This document shows positions 8,592 to 18,335 of a stretch of DNA of 64,000 nucleotides, in pieces. The first letter of the stretch is position 1. Every line of letters starts with the position of its first letter. This DNA comes from Streptosporangium sp. NBC_01756 (lineage in GTDB: Bacteria > Actinomycetota > Actinomycetes > Streptosporangiales > Streptosporangiaceae): NCBI RefSeq assembly GCF_035917975.1, contig NZ_CP109130.1, positions 8,246,001 through 8,310,000 on the forward strand, in the 5' to 3' direction. The notes beneath the pieces are model-generated. The model saw only the letters and a program-made list of their open reading frames with translations, was not told the DNA's origin and ran no database searches. A program made the translations under genes and the position numbers.

Positions 8592-9308
8592 TCAGCCTAG
8601 CGATCGCAGCAGCTCGTACGGCGGATGTCCGATCAGGTAGAAGTGTTCCCCCGGCAGGGTCAGGGCGTCGAAGGCGCCGCTCGTCAACTCCGCCCAGCGC
8701 CGGGCCCGGTCAGGCGAGCAATGGCCGTCGCCGGTGCCGTTCACGGTGGTCGTCGGGCAGCGCAGCGGGTCGCCCGGCACATGCCGGTAGTTCTCGAACA
8801 TCACGAAGTCCGCCCGCACGTAAGGCATCGCGAGCTCGGCCAGCAGCGGGTCGCTGAACAGTTCGGCTTCCGTGCCGCCCAGCTTGGCCAGTGACCGCAT
8901 GATGCTCTCGTCGCTGCGCTGTGCCGCGCCGACCGGGGCGAACTCCGGGTCGTGCGCGGCGCGGGCGCCCGACACCACCAGGTGCGGCACGTCGACCCCG
9001 GTGGTCTCCAGCAGACGCGCCACCTCGTAGGCCACGATGGCGCCCATGCTGTGTCCGAAAAGGACGATCGGGCGGTCGGTCAACGGCTCCAGCGATTCCC
9101 GGAGGCCCTTCGCCATGGCGACCAGGTCGGTCGGCAGGTCGTCGGCGAACCGGTCGGCGCGACCGGGGTACTGCACCGCATGCACGTCGAACCCGGTCAG
9201 CTCCCGTGCCCACGGCCGGAAGAAGGACGCCGAGCCGGCCGCGTGCGGGAAGCACAGCAGGACCGCGGCTGCCTCCGGCCGCGGCTGGAGGGAACGCAGC
9301 CAGGTCAC
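8592..9308 (-). CDS. Type II thioesterase
   Basis: Stand-alone alpha/beta-hydrolase thioesterase of 238 residues (GrsT/RifR type), which removes stalled or wrong acyl groups from carrier proteins and can sometimes release products. Visible features are the CFPHAAGSASFF oxyanion-hole region near residues 19-30, QYPGRADR, the nucleophile Ser86 in GHSMG, the aspartate region GTGDGHC and the catalytic histidine in LPGEHFYLIGH. GTG at 9308 overlaps the stop of the A-PCP gene as GTGA, so translation is coupled. None of the three assembly-line proteins carries a thioesterase domain, so this enzyme may do more than editing here. Confidence 0.88.
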   Translation of the reverse strand: MTWLRSLQPRPEAAAVLLCFPHAAGSASFFRPWARELTGFDVHAVQYPGRADRFADDLPTDLVAMAKGLRESLEPLTDRPIVLFGHSMGAIVAYEVARLLETTGVDVPHLVVSGARAAHDPEFAPVGAAQRSDESIMRSLAKLGGTEAELFSDPLLAELAMPYVRADFVMFENYRHVPGDPLRCPTTTVNGTGDGHCSPDRARRWAELTSGAFDALTLPGEHFYLIGHPPYELLRSLG

Positions 9309-11023
9309 GAGCCAGCCCCCTCGGCACGGACCAGGTCGAACAGCTCGTCGAACGAGCGCAGCCCGTACACCTCGGCGAAGTCGAGCTCGACGCCGAAGCG
9401 GGTCGAGATCTCCTCGATGAGCCTGATCAGCCCGAGCGACGTCCCTCCCGAGTGGAAGAAGTCGCGGTCCGGCTCCGGCGGCCTGCCCGCCAGCTTGGTC
9501 CACAGCCTGGTCAGCTCCGCCGCGTCGGTCTCGGTCGGGAGCGCGACCTCGGCGGCCCGCTCCCGCTCCCAGCGCGTGACCAGCGCCCGGTGGTCGACCT
9601 TGCCGGTCGGCCCGGTCGGGAACGCCTGCACCACGACGATGTCGTCCGGCACGACGTGCCGCGGCGCCCGGGTCCACGCGCGGGACCGCAGGTCGGCGAC
9701 GTCGACGGGACCGGTCGTGCGCACGAAGCCGAGCAGCGATCTGGCGCCCGGCTCGCCGACCGGTACCACGACCGCCTCGGCGACCTGCGGATCGGCGGCG
9801 AGCACCGCGCGTGATTCGGCCGGGTTCACCCGGTAACCGCGGACCTTCACCTCGTCGTCAAGTCGTCCCAGGAACTCCAGCGCGCCGGTGGACAGGCGGC
9901 GGACCCGGTCACCGGTGCGGTACACCGTGGTGCCCACGGCCGTGACGAACCGGCGCGCGGTCAGTTCGGGTTCGCCGGCGTAACCGAGCGCCAGCCGGTC
10001 TCCGCCGATCACCAGCTCGCCCGGCGTTCCGTCCGGCACCGGGCTCAGGTTCTCGTTGACGACGTGCAGTTCCGCGCCCGCCACCGGGAAACCGATCGGC
10101 ATCGTGGCGCACTCGGCGGCATCCCACCGCGCGACCTCGTACGCCGAGCTGATCACACCCGCCTCGGTCGGGCCGTACGTGTTGACCACCCGGACACCGG
10201 GGTGCGCGGACCGCAGCCGGGTCGCGTGCGTGATCGACATGACGTCGCCACCCGACGTCACCAGGCGCAGCCCGGCGAGCGCGTCGAGGTGGTGGTCGAC
10301 CAGCAGCGCGAAGATCGCCGGACTCGGGTGCGCGACGGTGATCCGGGGATCGGCGAGCGCGTCGGCGAGGGTCCGCAACGACGCGGCCGAGGCGCGGACG
10401 CAGAACACCGTCGCGCCGGCCAGCAGCGAGCACCAGATCTCCAGCGCCGACGTGTCGAACGCGAGCGTCGCCATGGCGAGCACGCCGTCGTCCGGCCCGA
10501 CGGTGAACGGGCTGGACCGCAGCAGGCCGAGGATACCCCGGTGCGGCACCGCGACCGGCTTCGGCGTTCCGCTGGAGCCGGACGTGAACATCGTGTACAG
10601 CACGTCGTCCGGCGTATCCGCGGGCCGGGCGGACTTTTCGTCGTTCGCCGCGTCGCGCACGTGCCGGGTCGCCCGGCCGAGATCGGTTTCGGGGCGGTGG
10701 CCGTCGGTCAGCAGCACGAGCCCGGCGCCTGCGGTCGTCAGCATCCACCGGGAATGGTCGTCCGGATAGCCGGGATCGACCGGGACGTACGACGCGCCCG
10801 CGAACGCCGTGCCCAGCATCGCGACGATCGAGTCGCGGCTCGCCTGGCCGTACACGCCGACCGGGTCGCCGGGGGAGACGCCCCACGCGCGCAACGCGGC
10901 GGCCACCGCGGTCGCGCGCCGGTGCAGCTCGCGGTAGGTCAGTGTGCCGCTCGCGTCGTGCACCGCGTCCTTGTCCGGGTACGTGGCGGCGATCTTGTCG
11001 AACACCTCGGACAATGTCATCAT
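9305..11023 (-). CDS. NRPS protein, A-PCP (adenylation and carrier domains)
   Basis: Free-standing loading-type NRPS protein of 572 residues. The adenylation domain (about 5-480) shows TMFTSGSSGTPKP, FDTSALEIW, NTYGPTEAG, YRTGDRVR, and the late GPTGKVD lysine loop; the carrier domain (about 495-570) has DFFHSGGTSLGLI, whose serine takes phosphopantetheine. Aligned by eye to the GrsA pocket, the lining residues read about D-T-L-A-V-S-T-V-I; the leading Asp fits an alpha-amino acid, but I do not recognise the code. ATG at 11023 overlaps the PKS stop as ATGA. With no C domain it could start a chain or supply an aminoacyl-PCP for tailoring. Confidence 0.9.
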   Translation of the reverse strand: MMTLSEVFDKIAATYPDKDAVHDASGTLTYRELHRRATAVAAALRAWGVSPGDPVGVYGQASRDSIVAMLGTAFAGASYVPVDPGYPDDHSRWMLTTAGAGLVLLTDGHRPETDLGRATRHVRDAANDEKSARPADTPDDVLYTMFTSGSSGTPKPVAVPHRGILGLLRSSPFTVGPDDGVLAMATLAFDTSALEIWCSLLAGATVFCVRASAASLRTLADALADPRITVAHPSPAIFALLVDHHLDALAGLRLVTSGGDVMSITHATRLRSAHPGVRVVNTYGPTEAGVISSAYEVARWDAAECATMPIGFPVAGAELHVVNENLSPVPDGTPGELVIGGDRLALGYAGEPELTARRFVTAVGTTVYRTGDRVRRLSTGALEFLGRLDDEVKVRGYRVNPAESRAVLAADPQVAEAVVVPVGEPGARSLLGFVRTTGPVDVADLRSRAWTRAPRHVVPDDIVVVQAFPTGPTGKVDHRALVTRWERERAAEVALPTETDAAELTRLWTKLAGRPPEPDRDFFHSGGTSLGLIRLIEEISTRFGVELDFAEVYGLRSFDELFDLVRAEGAGS

Positions 11024-13926
11024 GGCGTGTCCTTCGTGGTGGCGGTGGCCGACTCGACGAGTACGATCTGGTCGCCCAGGGTGCGGGCCGAGGCGAACTC
11101 CCGGATCGGGATGACGACGTCGAGGGCCGTGTTCAGCCTGCGGACCAGCCGGATGAGGACCAGTGAGTCGCCGCCGACGGCGAAGAAGTCGGCGTCGTCG
11201 GCCAGGTCCGGGTAGCCGAGCCATTCGGTCCACAGCTTGGTCAGCAGCGAGCGTGGCGTGTCCGGTGCGGACATGTCGACGGACGCGGGCTGTGCCGGGG
11301 TTTCCCCGGTGGGGCGGGCCAGCGCCTCCGGCGCGGTCGCCACGCGACCGTGGAACGGATAGGTCGGCAGGTGCACCGGCCTGCCCGCCGGGATGAGCCG
11401 GGCCAGGTCCACCGGGTGGCCCAGGGTCCACAGCGCGGCAAGACCGGTGAGCGGCGCGTCGTCGTCGCGGTTGGCGGCCAGCGCGATGCCGGTCAGCCCC
11501 TCGGCGGAGGCCGAACCGCTGAGCGCGCGGCCAGGCCCGATCTCGACGGCGACCGCGTCGGGGAACCGGTTCGCCAGCGCGGCGAGACCTTGGGCGAAGC
11601 GCACGGTGCGACGGGCGGACTCGGCGAACATCGCGGCGTCGACCGGTGTGCCCGCGTCGATCAGCGCGCCGGTCGCGTTCGACAGGAACGGCACGGTCGG
11701 CGGGCGTGTGGTCACCTTGGCCAGCTCGGCGTTCAGACCGGGGATCGCGGGTTCGACCAGCGCGCTGTGGAACGCGTGCAGCGTGGTGAGCGCGCGGTGG
11801 AACACCCGGTCGCCCAGGTAGTCCGCGAACGCGTCGACGGCGCCGGTCGGACCGGACACCACGCAGCTCTCGGCCGTGTTGACCGCGGCGATCTCCAGCG
11901 CCGCACCGCCCGGCAGAGGCCGGGCCTCGTCCAGCAGCTTCAGCACCTCCGCCTCGCCGCAGCCGACCGCGAGCATCCGCCCCTTCCCGCAGGCCTGCAT
12001 GAGGCCGCCCCTCGCGACCACGAGCCGGAGTGCCTCGGTCCGGGTCAGCACACCGGCGAGGCACGCGGAGGTGATCTCGCCGAGGCTGTGCCCGGCGACC
12101 GCGACCGGCTTCAGCCCGAGTCCGCGCAGTGCCTGTGCGGCGGCGTACTCCAGCACGAACAGCGCGGGCTGGGCGATGTCCGTCCGGCCGTACCGCCGGC
12201 TGTGGCTCGCCCGGTCATAGAGCGCGCGCCGCACGTCGGTGGCGAGGCCGGCGGGCAGTTCGGCGAGGCACTCCTCGGCGAGTTCGGCGAAGCCGGGCAA
12301 CCGGTCGCGCCACGGCAGACCCATGGCAGCGGGCGCCGAGCCCTGGCCGGGCAGCAGGAACACCAGTGGCGCCGGGCCGGACACGGGCCGGATCCCGTTC
12401 ACCCGCTCGGTCGGGGCGCGCAGGCGCCGCGCGACCTGGACCGCCGTGCCGCCGACGACGGCGAGTCGGTACGCCAGCGGCGCCCGACCACTGACCAAGG
12501 TTCGCGCGATGTCGTTCAGCGGAGCGTCGGCGCCGGTCAGGTGGTCGGCGAGCCGGGTGGCCGTACGTTCGAGCGCTTCCGGTTGCGCTGCCGACAGGAC
12601 GATGACGGTGTCCTGCTCCGGCTGGGGAGTACCTGCCGGTGCCGGGACAGCCTGTTGCACGATCACGTGCGCGTTCGTGCCTCCGATGCCGAACGAGCTC
12701 ACGCCCGCCCGCCGCGGTTCGGGCCCCGGCCACGGCGTCGCCTCGGTCGGCACGGACACCGGGCCCGCGGTGAGCATCGGGTTCAGCTCGGTGAACCCGG
12801 CCACCGGGGGGATCACGCCGTCGCGCAGCACGCGCAGGGTCTTGACCAGCGAGGCCAGCCCCGACGCCGCGTCCAGGTGACCGATGTTGGCCTTCACCGC
12901 GCCCAGCCGGACCTGCCCCTCGGGCACCCCGTCGAGCGCGGCGCACATCGCCTTCCACTCGATCGGGTCACCGACGTAGGTGCCGGTCGCGTGCGCCTCC
13001 AGGTACCCCAGCGAGTCCGCGGACACGTCCGCCGCCCGCAGCGCGGCCCGGATCACCGCTTCCTGCCCCGTCGCCGACGGTGCGTTGTAGCCCGCCTTCG
13101 CCATGCCGTCGTTGTTCACGGCGGTGCCCAGGATCACGCCGTGCGGCGTGACACCCTCTGCCACCGCGTCGGCGAGCCTGCGCAGCACCACGGCGACCAC
13201 ACCCGAGCCCGCGAGGGTCCCGTCCGCGGCGGCGTCGAACGGACGGCACGCGCCGCCTGCGGACATGATGCCGCCGCTCACCCGCAGGTGTCCCTCCTGC
13301 GGGAACCCGACCGAGGCCGCGACCACCAGCGCTTGGTCGCACTCGCCGCCGAGCAGCGCCTGCACGGCGGTGTGCAACGCGACCAGCGACGACGAGCACG
13401 CCGTCTGCACGGTCATCGCCGGACCGCGCAGGCCGAGCTTGTAGGCGATCCGGGTGGCCGTGTAGTCCTGCCCGGAGCCCACTTCGAGGCGGTCGTGCAT
13501 GTCGTGCGGCAGGGCCCCGCCGATGAGGATCCGCCGCTGGTAGGCGCTGCTGCTGGAACTCGCGTAGACACCGGTGCGCAGGCCGCTGTCCAGCGGGTCG
13601 CGCCCGGCGTCCTCCAGCGCCGCCCACGCGGCTTCGAGCATCAGCCGGTGCTGCGGGTCGGTCAGTTCGGCGTCGCGCGGGCTCATGCCGAACAACACGG
13701 TGTCGAACCGGTCGGCATCCGGCAGGTACCCGCAGACCGGGACGTACTCGGGGTCGTGCCCCCGTGCGGCAGGCACGCCCGCGGCGATCAGCTCGTCCGT
13801 GTCACGGCGCGTGGTGAACACCTCGCCCGCGCCGATCGCCGCCATCCACTCGTCGATGTCCGTCGGACCGGGCAGCCGGGCGAACATCCCGGTGACGGCG
13901 ACGTCGAACGCGTCGTCACGGATCAT
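11020..13926 (-). CDS. Type I PKS protein, KS-AT-ACP
   Basis: Single polyketide module of 968 residues. The ketosynthase (1-410) has the active Cys177 in TACSSS and the two histidines in EAHATGT and KANIGHLDAASG. The acyltransferase follows with GHSLGE and the HAFHS motif, which in actinomycete modules marks malonyl-CoA selection. The ACP is at about 890-955 with FFAVGGDSLVLIRL. There is no ketoreductase, dehydratase or thioesterase, so the module would leave a beta-keto thioester. ATG at 13926 overlaps the preceding NRPS stop as ATGA. Order suggests it extends the aminoacyl chain from the C-A-PCP protein by one acetate unit. Confidence 0.92.
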   Translation of the reverse strand: MIRDDAFDVAVTGMFARLPGPTDIDEWMAAIGAGEVFTTRRDTDELIAAGVPAARGHDPEYVPVCGYLPDADRFDTVLFGMSPRDAELTDPQHRLMLEAAWAALEDAGRDPLDSGLRTGVYASSSSSAYQRRILIGGALPHDMHDRLEVGSGQDYTATRIAYKLGLRGPAMTVQTACSSSLVALHTAVQALLGGECDQALVVAASVGFPQEGHLRVSGGIMSAGGACRPFDAAADGTLAGSGVVAVVLRRLADAVAEGVTPHGVILGTAVNNDGMAKAGYNAPSATGQEAVIRAALRAADVSADSLGYLEAHATGTYVGDPIEWKAMCAALDGVPEGQVRLGAVKANIGHLDAASGLASLVKTLRVLRDGVIPPVAGFTELNPMLTAGPVSVPTEATPWPGPEPRRAGVSSFGIGGTNAHVIVQQAVPAPAGTPQPEQDTVIVLSAAQPEALERTATRLADHLTGADAPLNDIARTLVSGRAPLAYRLAVVGGTAVQVARRLRAPTERVNGIRPVSGPAPLVFLLPGQGSAPAAMGLPWRDRLPGFAELAEECLAELPAGLATDVRRALYDRASHSRRYGRTDIAQPALFVLEYAAAQALRGLGLKPVAVAGHSLGEITSACLAGVLTRTEALRLVVARGGLMQACGKGRMLAVGCGEAEVLKLLDEARPLPGGAALEIAAVNTAESCVVSGPTGAVDAFADYLGDRVFHRALTTLHAFHSALVEPAIPGLNAELAKVTTRPPTVPFLSNATGALIDAGTPVDAAMFAESARRTVRFAQGLAALANRFPDAVAVEIGPGRALSGSASAEGLTGIALAANRDDDAPLTGLAALWTLGHPVDLARLIPAGRPVHLPTYPFHGRVATAPEALARPTGETPAQPASVDMSAPDTPRSLLTKLWTEWLGYPDLADDADFFAVGGDSLVLIRLVRRLNTALDVVIPIREFASARTLGDQIVLVESATATTKDTP

Positions 13927-16900
13927 CGCGCTACCGCCGCACCACGCCGTGCTTTGGCCGCGAGCCGGGCCCGCCGGTCGTCGGCGCCGGTCTCGGTGAC
14001 CGGTGCGGCGTTGCGGACGAGGTCGGCCTGGGTGGTGACGGTCGTGGCGGCGAACAGGTCCACTATGGACACTTCGGTGCCGGTCTGGGTAGTGATTTCG
14101 CTTTGGAGGAGGGGTACCAGGAGTGAGTGGCCGCCGACATCGAAGAAATTCTCCTCGACCGGGACCTCGGTCAGGCCCAGGACGGTGCGCCACGCGGTGG
14201 AGATCTGCGCGATCAGATCGTCGCTCGTGGCGACCGGTCCGAAGTCGACCGCCGTCTCCTCTTCGGTCAGCGCGTCGAGGTCGACCTTTCCGTTGGGCGT
14301 CAACGGGAACGCGTCCAGCACCCGCAGGGTCTTCGGCACCATCGGCTCGGGAAGCCGCTCGGCCAGCAGGCGCCGGGCGGCGCCCGCGTCGAAACCGGGG
14401 GCGGCGACCACGAAGCCGAGCAGGCGCGTGGCCGTGGCGTCGGGCCGCACGACGGCGCCGCGCACACCCTCCACCTCGGACAGCGCGGCCTCGACCGCGC
14501 CGAGTTCGACCCGGTGCCCGCGGATCTTCACCTGCTGGTCGGCCCGGCCCAGGAACTCCAGCTCACCGGTCTCGGTCCAGCGGACGCGGTCGCCGGTGCG
14601 GTACACCCTGCCGTCGGTGAACCGGTCGGGGCCGAACACCGGGTCGTCCGGCCTGCCGTGGTAGCCGCGGGTGACGCCGGCGCCACCGATGTGCAGTTCG
14701 CCGACCGCGCCCGGCGGTGAGAGCTCGCCGCGGTCGTCGATGACGTACAGCCGGGTGCCCGCGATCGGACCGCCGATGGTCACGGGAGCCACCCGGTCGT
14801 ACACCCGCCTGCTTGCCCACACCGTCGCCTCGGTCGGGCCGTACTCGTTGACCAGGTGCGCGTGCGGCGCGATGGCGAAGTGCTCGGCCATCAACGACTC
14901 GGGCAGCGCCTCGCCCGCGACGACGACCCGGCGCAACGACCGCAGCGCCGCACCGTCGCCCGCCTGGGACAGCAGCAGGGCGTAGAGCGTCGGCACGCAC
15001 AGCAGGTCGGTGACCTGGTGGCGTTCGACCAGCGTGAGCAGGCGCTTCGGGTCGCGGATGTCGTCCAGGTCGGCGACGACCAGCGTACCGCCGGCGGTCA
15101 GTGTGCCCCACAGCCCCGCGACCGAGGAGTCGAACGCCAGGGGTGACACGTGCAGGAACACCGGTTCGCCGGGGTACTCCGCCCGGCGTGCGGCGGTGGA
15201 CGCGGCCAGACCGCCGTGCTCCACCACGACGCCCTTGGGCTCGCCGGTCGTGCCGGAGGTGTAGATCAGGTAGGCGGGGTCGGTCGCCGTGGCCTGCTCG
15301 ACGCCCGCCACGCCCGGTGTGCCGCGCTCTTCCTCGACGTCCAGGGTGACCAGGGAAAGCGGGACCCGATGGGAGGTCTCCCCGGTCGTCAACACGTGGG
15401 TCACGCCCGCGTCGTCCAGGACCGCCGCGATGCGCTCGTCCGGAACGGCGGGGTCGAGCGGCAGGTACGCCGCGCCCGCGCGCAGGACGCCGAGCACCGC
15501 GGCGACCATGGCGGGCGACCGCTCGGTGAGCACGCCGACCGTCGCGCCGCGTCCTACTCCGTGGGAGTTCAGCCGTGCTGCGACGCCGCCCGCCCAGTCG
15601 TGCAGTTCGCGGTAGTCGAGGCTCTTGCCGGCATGGGTCAGCGCGGGGTGGTTCGGTCGCGCGGCGGCGACCTCCGCGAAGCGCGCGGTGACGGTGACGT
15701 CCGCGCCATCGGCGACCGGTCCGCCGTCGCCGAGCGCGAGGAGCCGGTCGACGGAGTCCGTGTCGAGCAGCGGCAGCTCACCGATGACCCCGCCGCTGGA
15801 CACGAGACCGGTGAGGATCGTGCGCAGGTGGCCGGCGAACTGCTCGATCTGCGCCTCGGTGTACTGGTCGGCACGGTAGATCGCCGCGAGTTCGGCGGTG
15901 TCCTGGCCCGCACGCAGCCAGACCGTCAGGTCGTACTTCGACACCAGGGTCGGGAACTCGACCTCGACGACCTCCAGGCCCGGCGCGGTCGGACCGCTCT
16001 GGTGGGCCGCGGAGTTGAACAGGACCTGGAACACCGGCGTGCGACCGGAGGCGGGCGCGCTGCCGACACCGCGCACGGTCTCGTCGAACGGCACGTGCCG
16101 GAACGTGAACGCGCGCAGCAGCGCGCGGTGTGCCGTACCGAGGTAGTCGGCGGTGGTCTGGTCATCCTCGACCTGCAGCCGCACCGGCGTCGGGTTGATG
16201 AACATGCCGGAGGTGTCGGCGAACTCGGCGGTGCGGGTGTCCATTGTGGAGCCGAGCACGATGTCGCGGGTACCGGTATAGCGGCGCAGCGTCAGGCCGA
16301 GTGCGGCCATGCCCAGCACCTGCGGGGTGGTGCGGAGCTCACGGGCGGTGTCCAGCACCTGGCGCCACAGGGCCGCGTCGATCGGCACCCGCACCTCCGC
16401 GCCGCGCTTGCCTTCGACCGGGTGTGCCGGGCCGAGGCCGAGCGGGCGATCGGGCACCGGTACGCGCAGCTCGTCGAACCAGGCTTCGAGCTTCTCCGTC
16501 GCGGGACGCTTCGCCGTCGCCTCCCAGGCGACGTAGTCCGCGTAGGCGGGCGCCGTCTCGGTCGTCTTGCCCGCGTACTGCGCGAAGAGGTCGTCGGTCA
16601 CCAGCCGTACGGTGCGGCCGTCGGTGACGATGTGGTGGGCGGTCAGCAGGACCAGGTGGTCGTCGTCCGCCAGCCGCAGCACCTCCAGTTCCGCGGCGGG
16701 TTCCGCGGTCAGGTCGAACACCCTGGTCGCGGCGGCCCGCAGCACGGCGTCGAGCTCGCCCGCGCCGATCTCGGTCATACGGGCCGCCATCCGCTCGACC
16801 GGCCACAGGCCGCGGCCGGGAACGCCGCCGGACTCGGTGATCCGCAACCGCAGCTCGGCGTGCCGGGTCAGCACCGCCGTCCAGGCCGCTGCGATGGCGT

Positions 16901-17036
16901 CGGTGTCGAGCACTCCACGGACCCGAACGGCCCAGGGGACGGTGAACTCGAAGCTGTCCGGTTCGACGTGCGCCGCGAACCACAGCCGGTGCTGGGCCGC
17001 CGACAGAGCCGGACCGGTCGCTGCGGTCTGGACCAT
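13923..17036 (-). CDS. NRPS protein, C-A-PCP
   Basis: Complete NRPS module of 1037 residues. The condensation domain (1-430) has an intact HHIVTDG at 134-140 and the SALQ-type opening LSAAQHRLWF. The adenylation domain (about 450-940) shows YTSGTTGEPKG, FDSSVAGLW, NEYGPTEATVW and YRTGDRVRW, and the carrier domain ends the protein with FFDVGGHSLL. By-eye pocket residues are about D-S-A-L-V-A-E-V-W; I cannot assign a substrate. An upstream in-frame ATG at 17063 exists, but ATG at 17036 is preceded by GAGGGAGA at the right distance. The working condensation domain needs an upstream acyl donor, perhaps the A-PCP protein or a ligase-made acyl chain. Confidence 0.92.
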   Translation of the reverse strand: MVQTAATGPALSAAQHRLWFAAHVEPDSFEFTVPWAVRVRGVLDTDAIAAAWTAVLTRHAELRLRITESGGVPGRGLWPVERMAARMTEIGAGELDAVLRAAATRVFDLTAEPAAELEVLRLADDDHLVLLTAHHIVTDGRTVRLVTDDLFAQYAGKTTETAPAYADYVAWEATAKRPATEKLEAWFDELRVPVPDRPLGLGPAHPVEGKRGAEVRVPIDAALWRQVLDTARELRTTPQVLGMAALGLTLRRYTGTRDIVLGSTMDTRTAEFADTSGMFINPTPVRLQVEDDQTTADYLGTAHRALLRAFTFRHVPFDETVRGVGSAPASGRTPVFQVLFNSAAHQSGPTAPGLEVVEVEFPTLVSKYDLTVWLRAGQDTAELAAIYRADQYTEAQIEQFAGHLRTILTGLVSSGGVIGELPLLDTDSVDRLLALGDGGPVADGADVTVTARFAEVAAARPNHPALTHAGKSLDYRELHDWAGGVAARLNSHGVGRGATVGVLTERSPAMVAAVLGVLRAGAAYLPLDPAVPDERIAAVLDDAGVTHVLTTGETSHRVPLSLVTLDVEEERGTPGVAGVEQATATDPAYLIYTSGTTGEPKGVVVEHGGLAASTAARRAEYPGEPVFLHVSPLAFDSSVAGLWGTLTAGGTLVVADLDDIRDPKRLLTLVERHQVTDLLCVPTLYALLLSQAGDGAALRSLRRVVVAGEALPESLMAEHFAIAPHAHLVNEYGPTEATVWASRRVYDRVAPVTIGGPIAGTRLYVIDDRGELSPPGAVGELHIGGAGVTRGYHGRPDDPVFGPDRFTDGRVYRTGDRVRWTETGELEFLGRADQQVKIRGHRVELGAVEAALSEVEGVRGAVVRPDATATRLLGFVVAAPGFDAGAARRLLAERLPEPMVPKTLRVLDAFPLTPNGKVDLDALTEEETAVDFGPVATSDDLIAQISTAWRTVLGLTEVPVEENFFDVGGHSLLVPLLQSEITTQTGTEVSIVDLFAATTVTTQADLVRNAAPVTETGADDRRARLAAKARRGAAVAR

Positions 17037-17052
17037 GGATGCTCTCCCTCTA

Positions 17053-18333
17053 CTACTGCCCATTGGCGGTGACCTGCGGCGCGATGGTTTCGTCGCGCGT
17101 GAAGCGGAAGCGGGTGGTGTCCCCGATCCGGGTGACCAGCCCGGCCAGCGCGGTGTGGTCCGGCACGCGGCCGTACACCTTGCCGAGCCTGCCGAACGCC
17201 CCTTCGCGCCAGGAGACCCGCTGTCCCGGTGTCACGCGCACATCGATCAGGTCAACCCCGGCGTGCGCGTGCAGTTCGGCGAGCCCCTCGACGCCCTCGA
17301 CCGCGGTCGCGTCGGTCGGCGGCAGGAACACGTACTGGTAGGTGATGCCCGTGCCCGCGTGTTCCGGCACGACGGGTGGGTCCCCGAGGGCGAGCCGGAA
17401 CGCGGTCTCGATCACGGAGTAGCCGAACGCGCGGTCGAACAGATCGGGAACGTGCCCGCCCGCCCGGCCGTTGACCTCGATCACTCGTGGGCCGGCCGCG
17501 GTCAGCTTCAGCTCGGTGTGGACGACCCCGGTACGGATACCGAGTGCGAGCACGGCCGCCTCGGCGACCGAGAGCACGCGTTCGGTGATCGCCGCGTCGA
17601 GGGTCGCGGGCAGGAAGAACCCGCGTTCGCGGAACGGCGGCTCCAGCGGGAGCTTGCCGACGACACCGAGCGGGAGCACGGCGCCGTCGTGCACGGCGGC
17701 TTCGACCGACACGTAGTCGCCGAACGCCGGTCCGGCCACCTCCGGGTCGCCGATCAGCAGCTCCTCGGCGACCAACATGCTGCCGGTCGGTGCGGTGGCG
17801 AAGAACCGGCGCGCGGCGGCCTCGGCCGCCGCGAGGTCGTCGACCCTGGTGACGTGCTGTCCCGCCGTGCCGTCGTGCGGCTTGAGCACCGCGGGCAGAC
17901 CGGTCACGGCGAGCGCGTCGGCCACCGCGGACCCGGCCGTGATCACCGCGTACCGGGTGGCGTCGACGCCGTGCGCCGCCAACGCCCGGCGTTGCGCCGC
18001 CTTGTCCCGCAGCACGGCGGTGACCTCGGGGGAGTGCCAGTGCGGCGTGCCCAGGTGTGCCGCGAGCGCCGAGGCGACCGGCAGGCACAGGTCGCTGAAG
18101 GTGACCACGCCGGTGAGCCGCACGGCGGCGGCTGCGGCCGCGGCCTCGTCCGGGGACATTCCCGCCGTGTCGACCAACGTGAACCGGCGGCGCAGGGCGG
18201 GCAGCACCTGGGCGACGTGCTCCGAGGTCGAGTCGATCACCAGGACCGGCTCGACGTCGAGGACGCGGGCCGCCGCGGACAGCTCCGCGGGGCCCGCCGA
18301 CCCCCGGTCGTAGACGACTGCCAGCCTGCGCAC
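17053..18333 (-). CDS. ATP-grasp ligase B
   Basis: ATP-grasp ligase of 426 residues. Marks are RDKAAQRRALA (109-119), the nucleotide lysine Lys151 in LPAVLKPHDGTAG with its glycine-rich loop, the LVAEEL segment, and the metal site RVIEVNGRAGG. The N-terminal third is a Rossmann-like pre-ATP-grasp domain (LAVVYDRGSAGPAE). It belongs to a different branch from ligases A and D, sharing only the core motifs. GTG at 18333 is three bases past the preceding stop; GAGGA lies about ten bases upstream. Its place as second gene of the leftward operon, just before the C-A-PCP gene, would suit making the acyl donor for that module. Confidence 0.87.
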   Translation of the reverse strand: MRRLAVVYDRGSAGPAELSAAARVLDVEPVLVIDSTSEHVAQVLPALRRRFTLVDTAGMSPDEAAAAAAAVRLTGVVTFSDLCLPVASALAAHLGTPHWHSPEVTAVLRDKAAQRRALAAHGVDATRYAVITAGSAVADALAVTGLPAVLKPHDGTAGQHVTRVDDLAAAEAAARRFFATAPTGSMLVAEELLIGDPEVAGPAFGDYVSVEAAVHDGAVLPLGVVGKLPLEPPFRERGFFLPATLDAAITERVLSVAEAAVLALGIRTGVVHTELKLTAAGPRVIEVNGRAGGHVPDLFDRAFGYSVIETAFRLALGDPPVVPEHAGTGITYQYVFLPPTDATAVEGVEGLAELHAHAGVDLIDVRVTPGQRVSWREGAFGRLGKVYGRVPDHTALAGLVTRIGDTTRFRFTRDETIAPQVTANGQ

Positions 18334-18335
18334 CG

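Noticed and set aside
11350..14664. Very long open frame (1104 codons) on the + strand opposite the PKS and NRPS genes
   Set aside because: It is an antisense shadow of high third-position GC; the composition (Arg, Gly, Asp, His rich) has no recognisable motif and it lies over well-defined KS, AT and A domains.
15150..17072. 640-codon open frame on the + strand opposite the C-A-PCP gene
   Set aside because: Shadow frame; the reverse strand has intact condensation and adenylation motifs.
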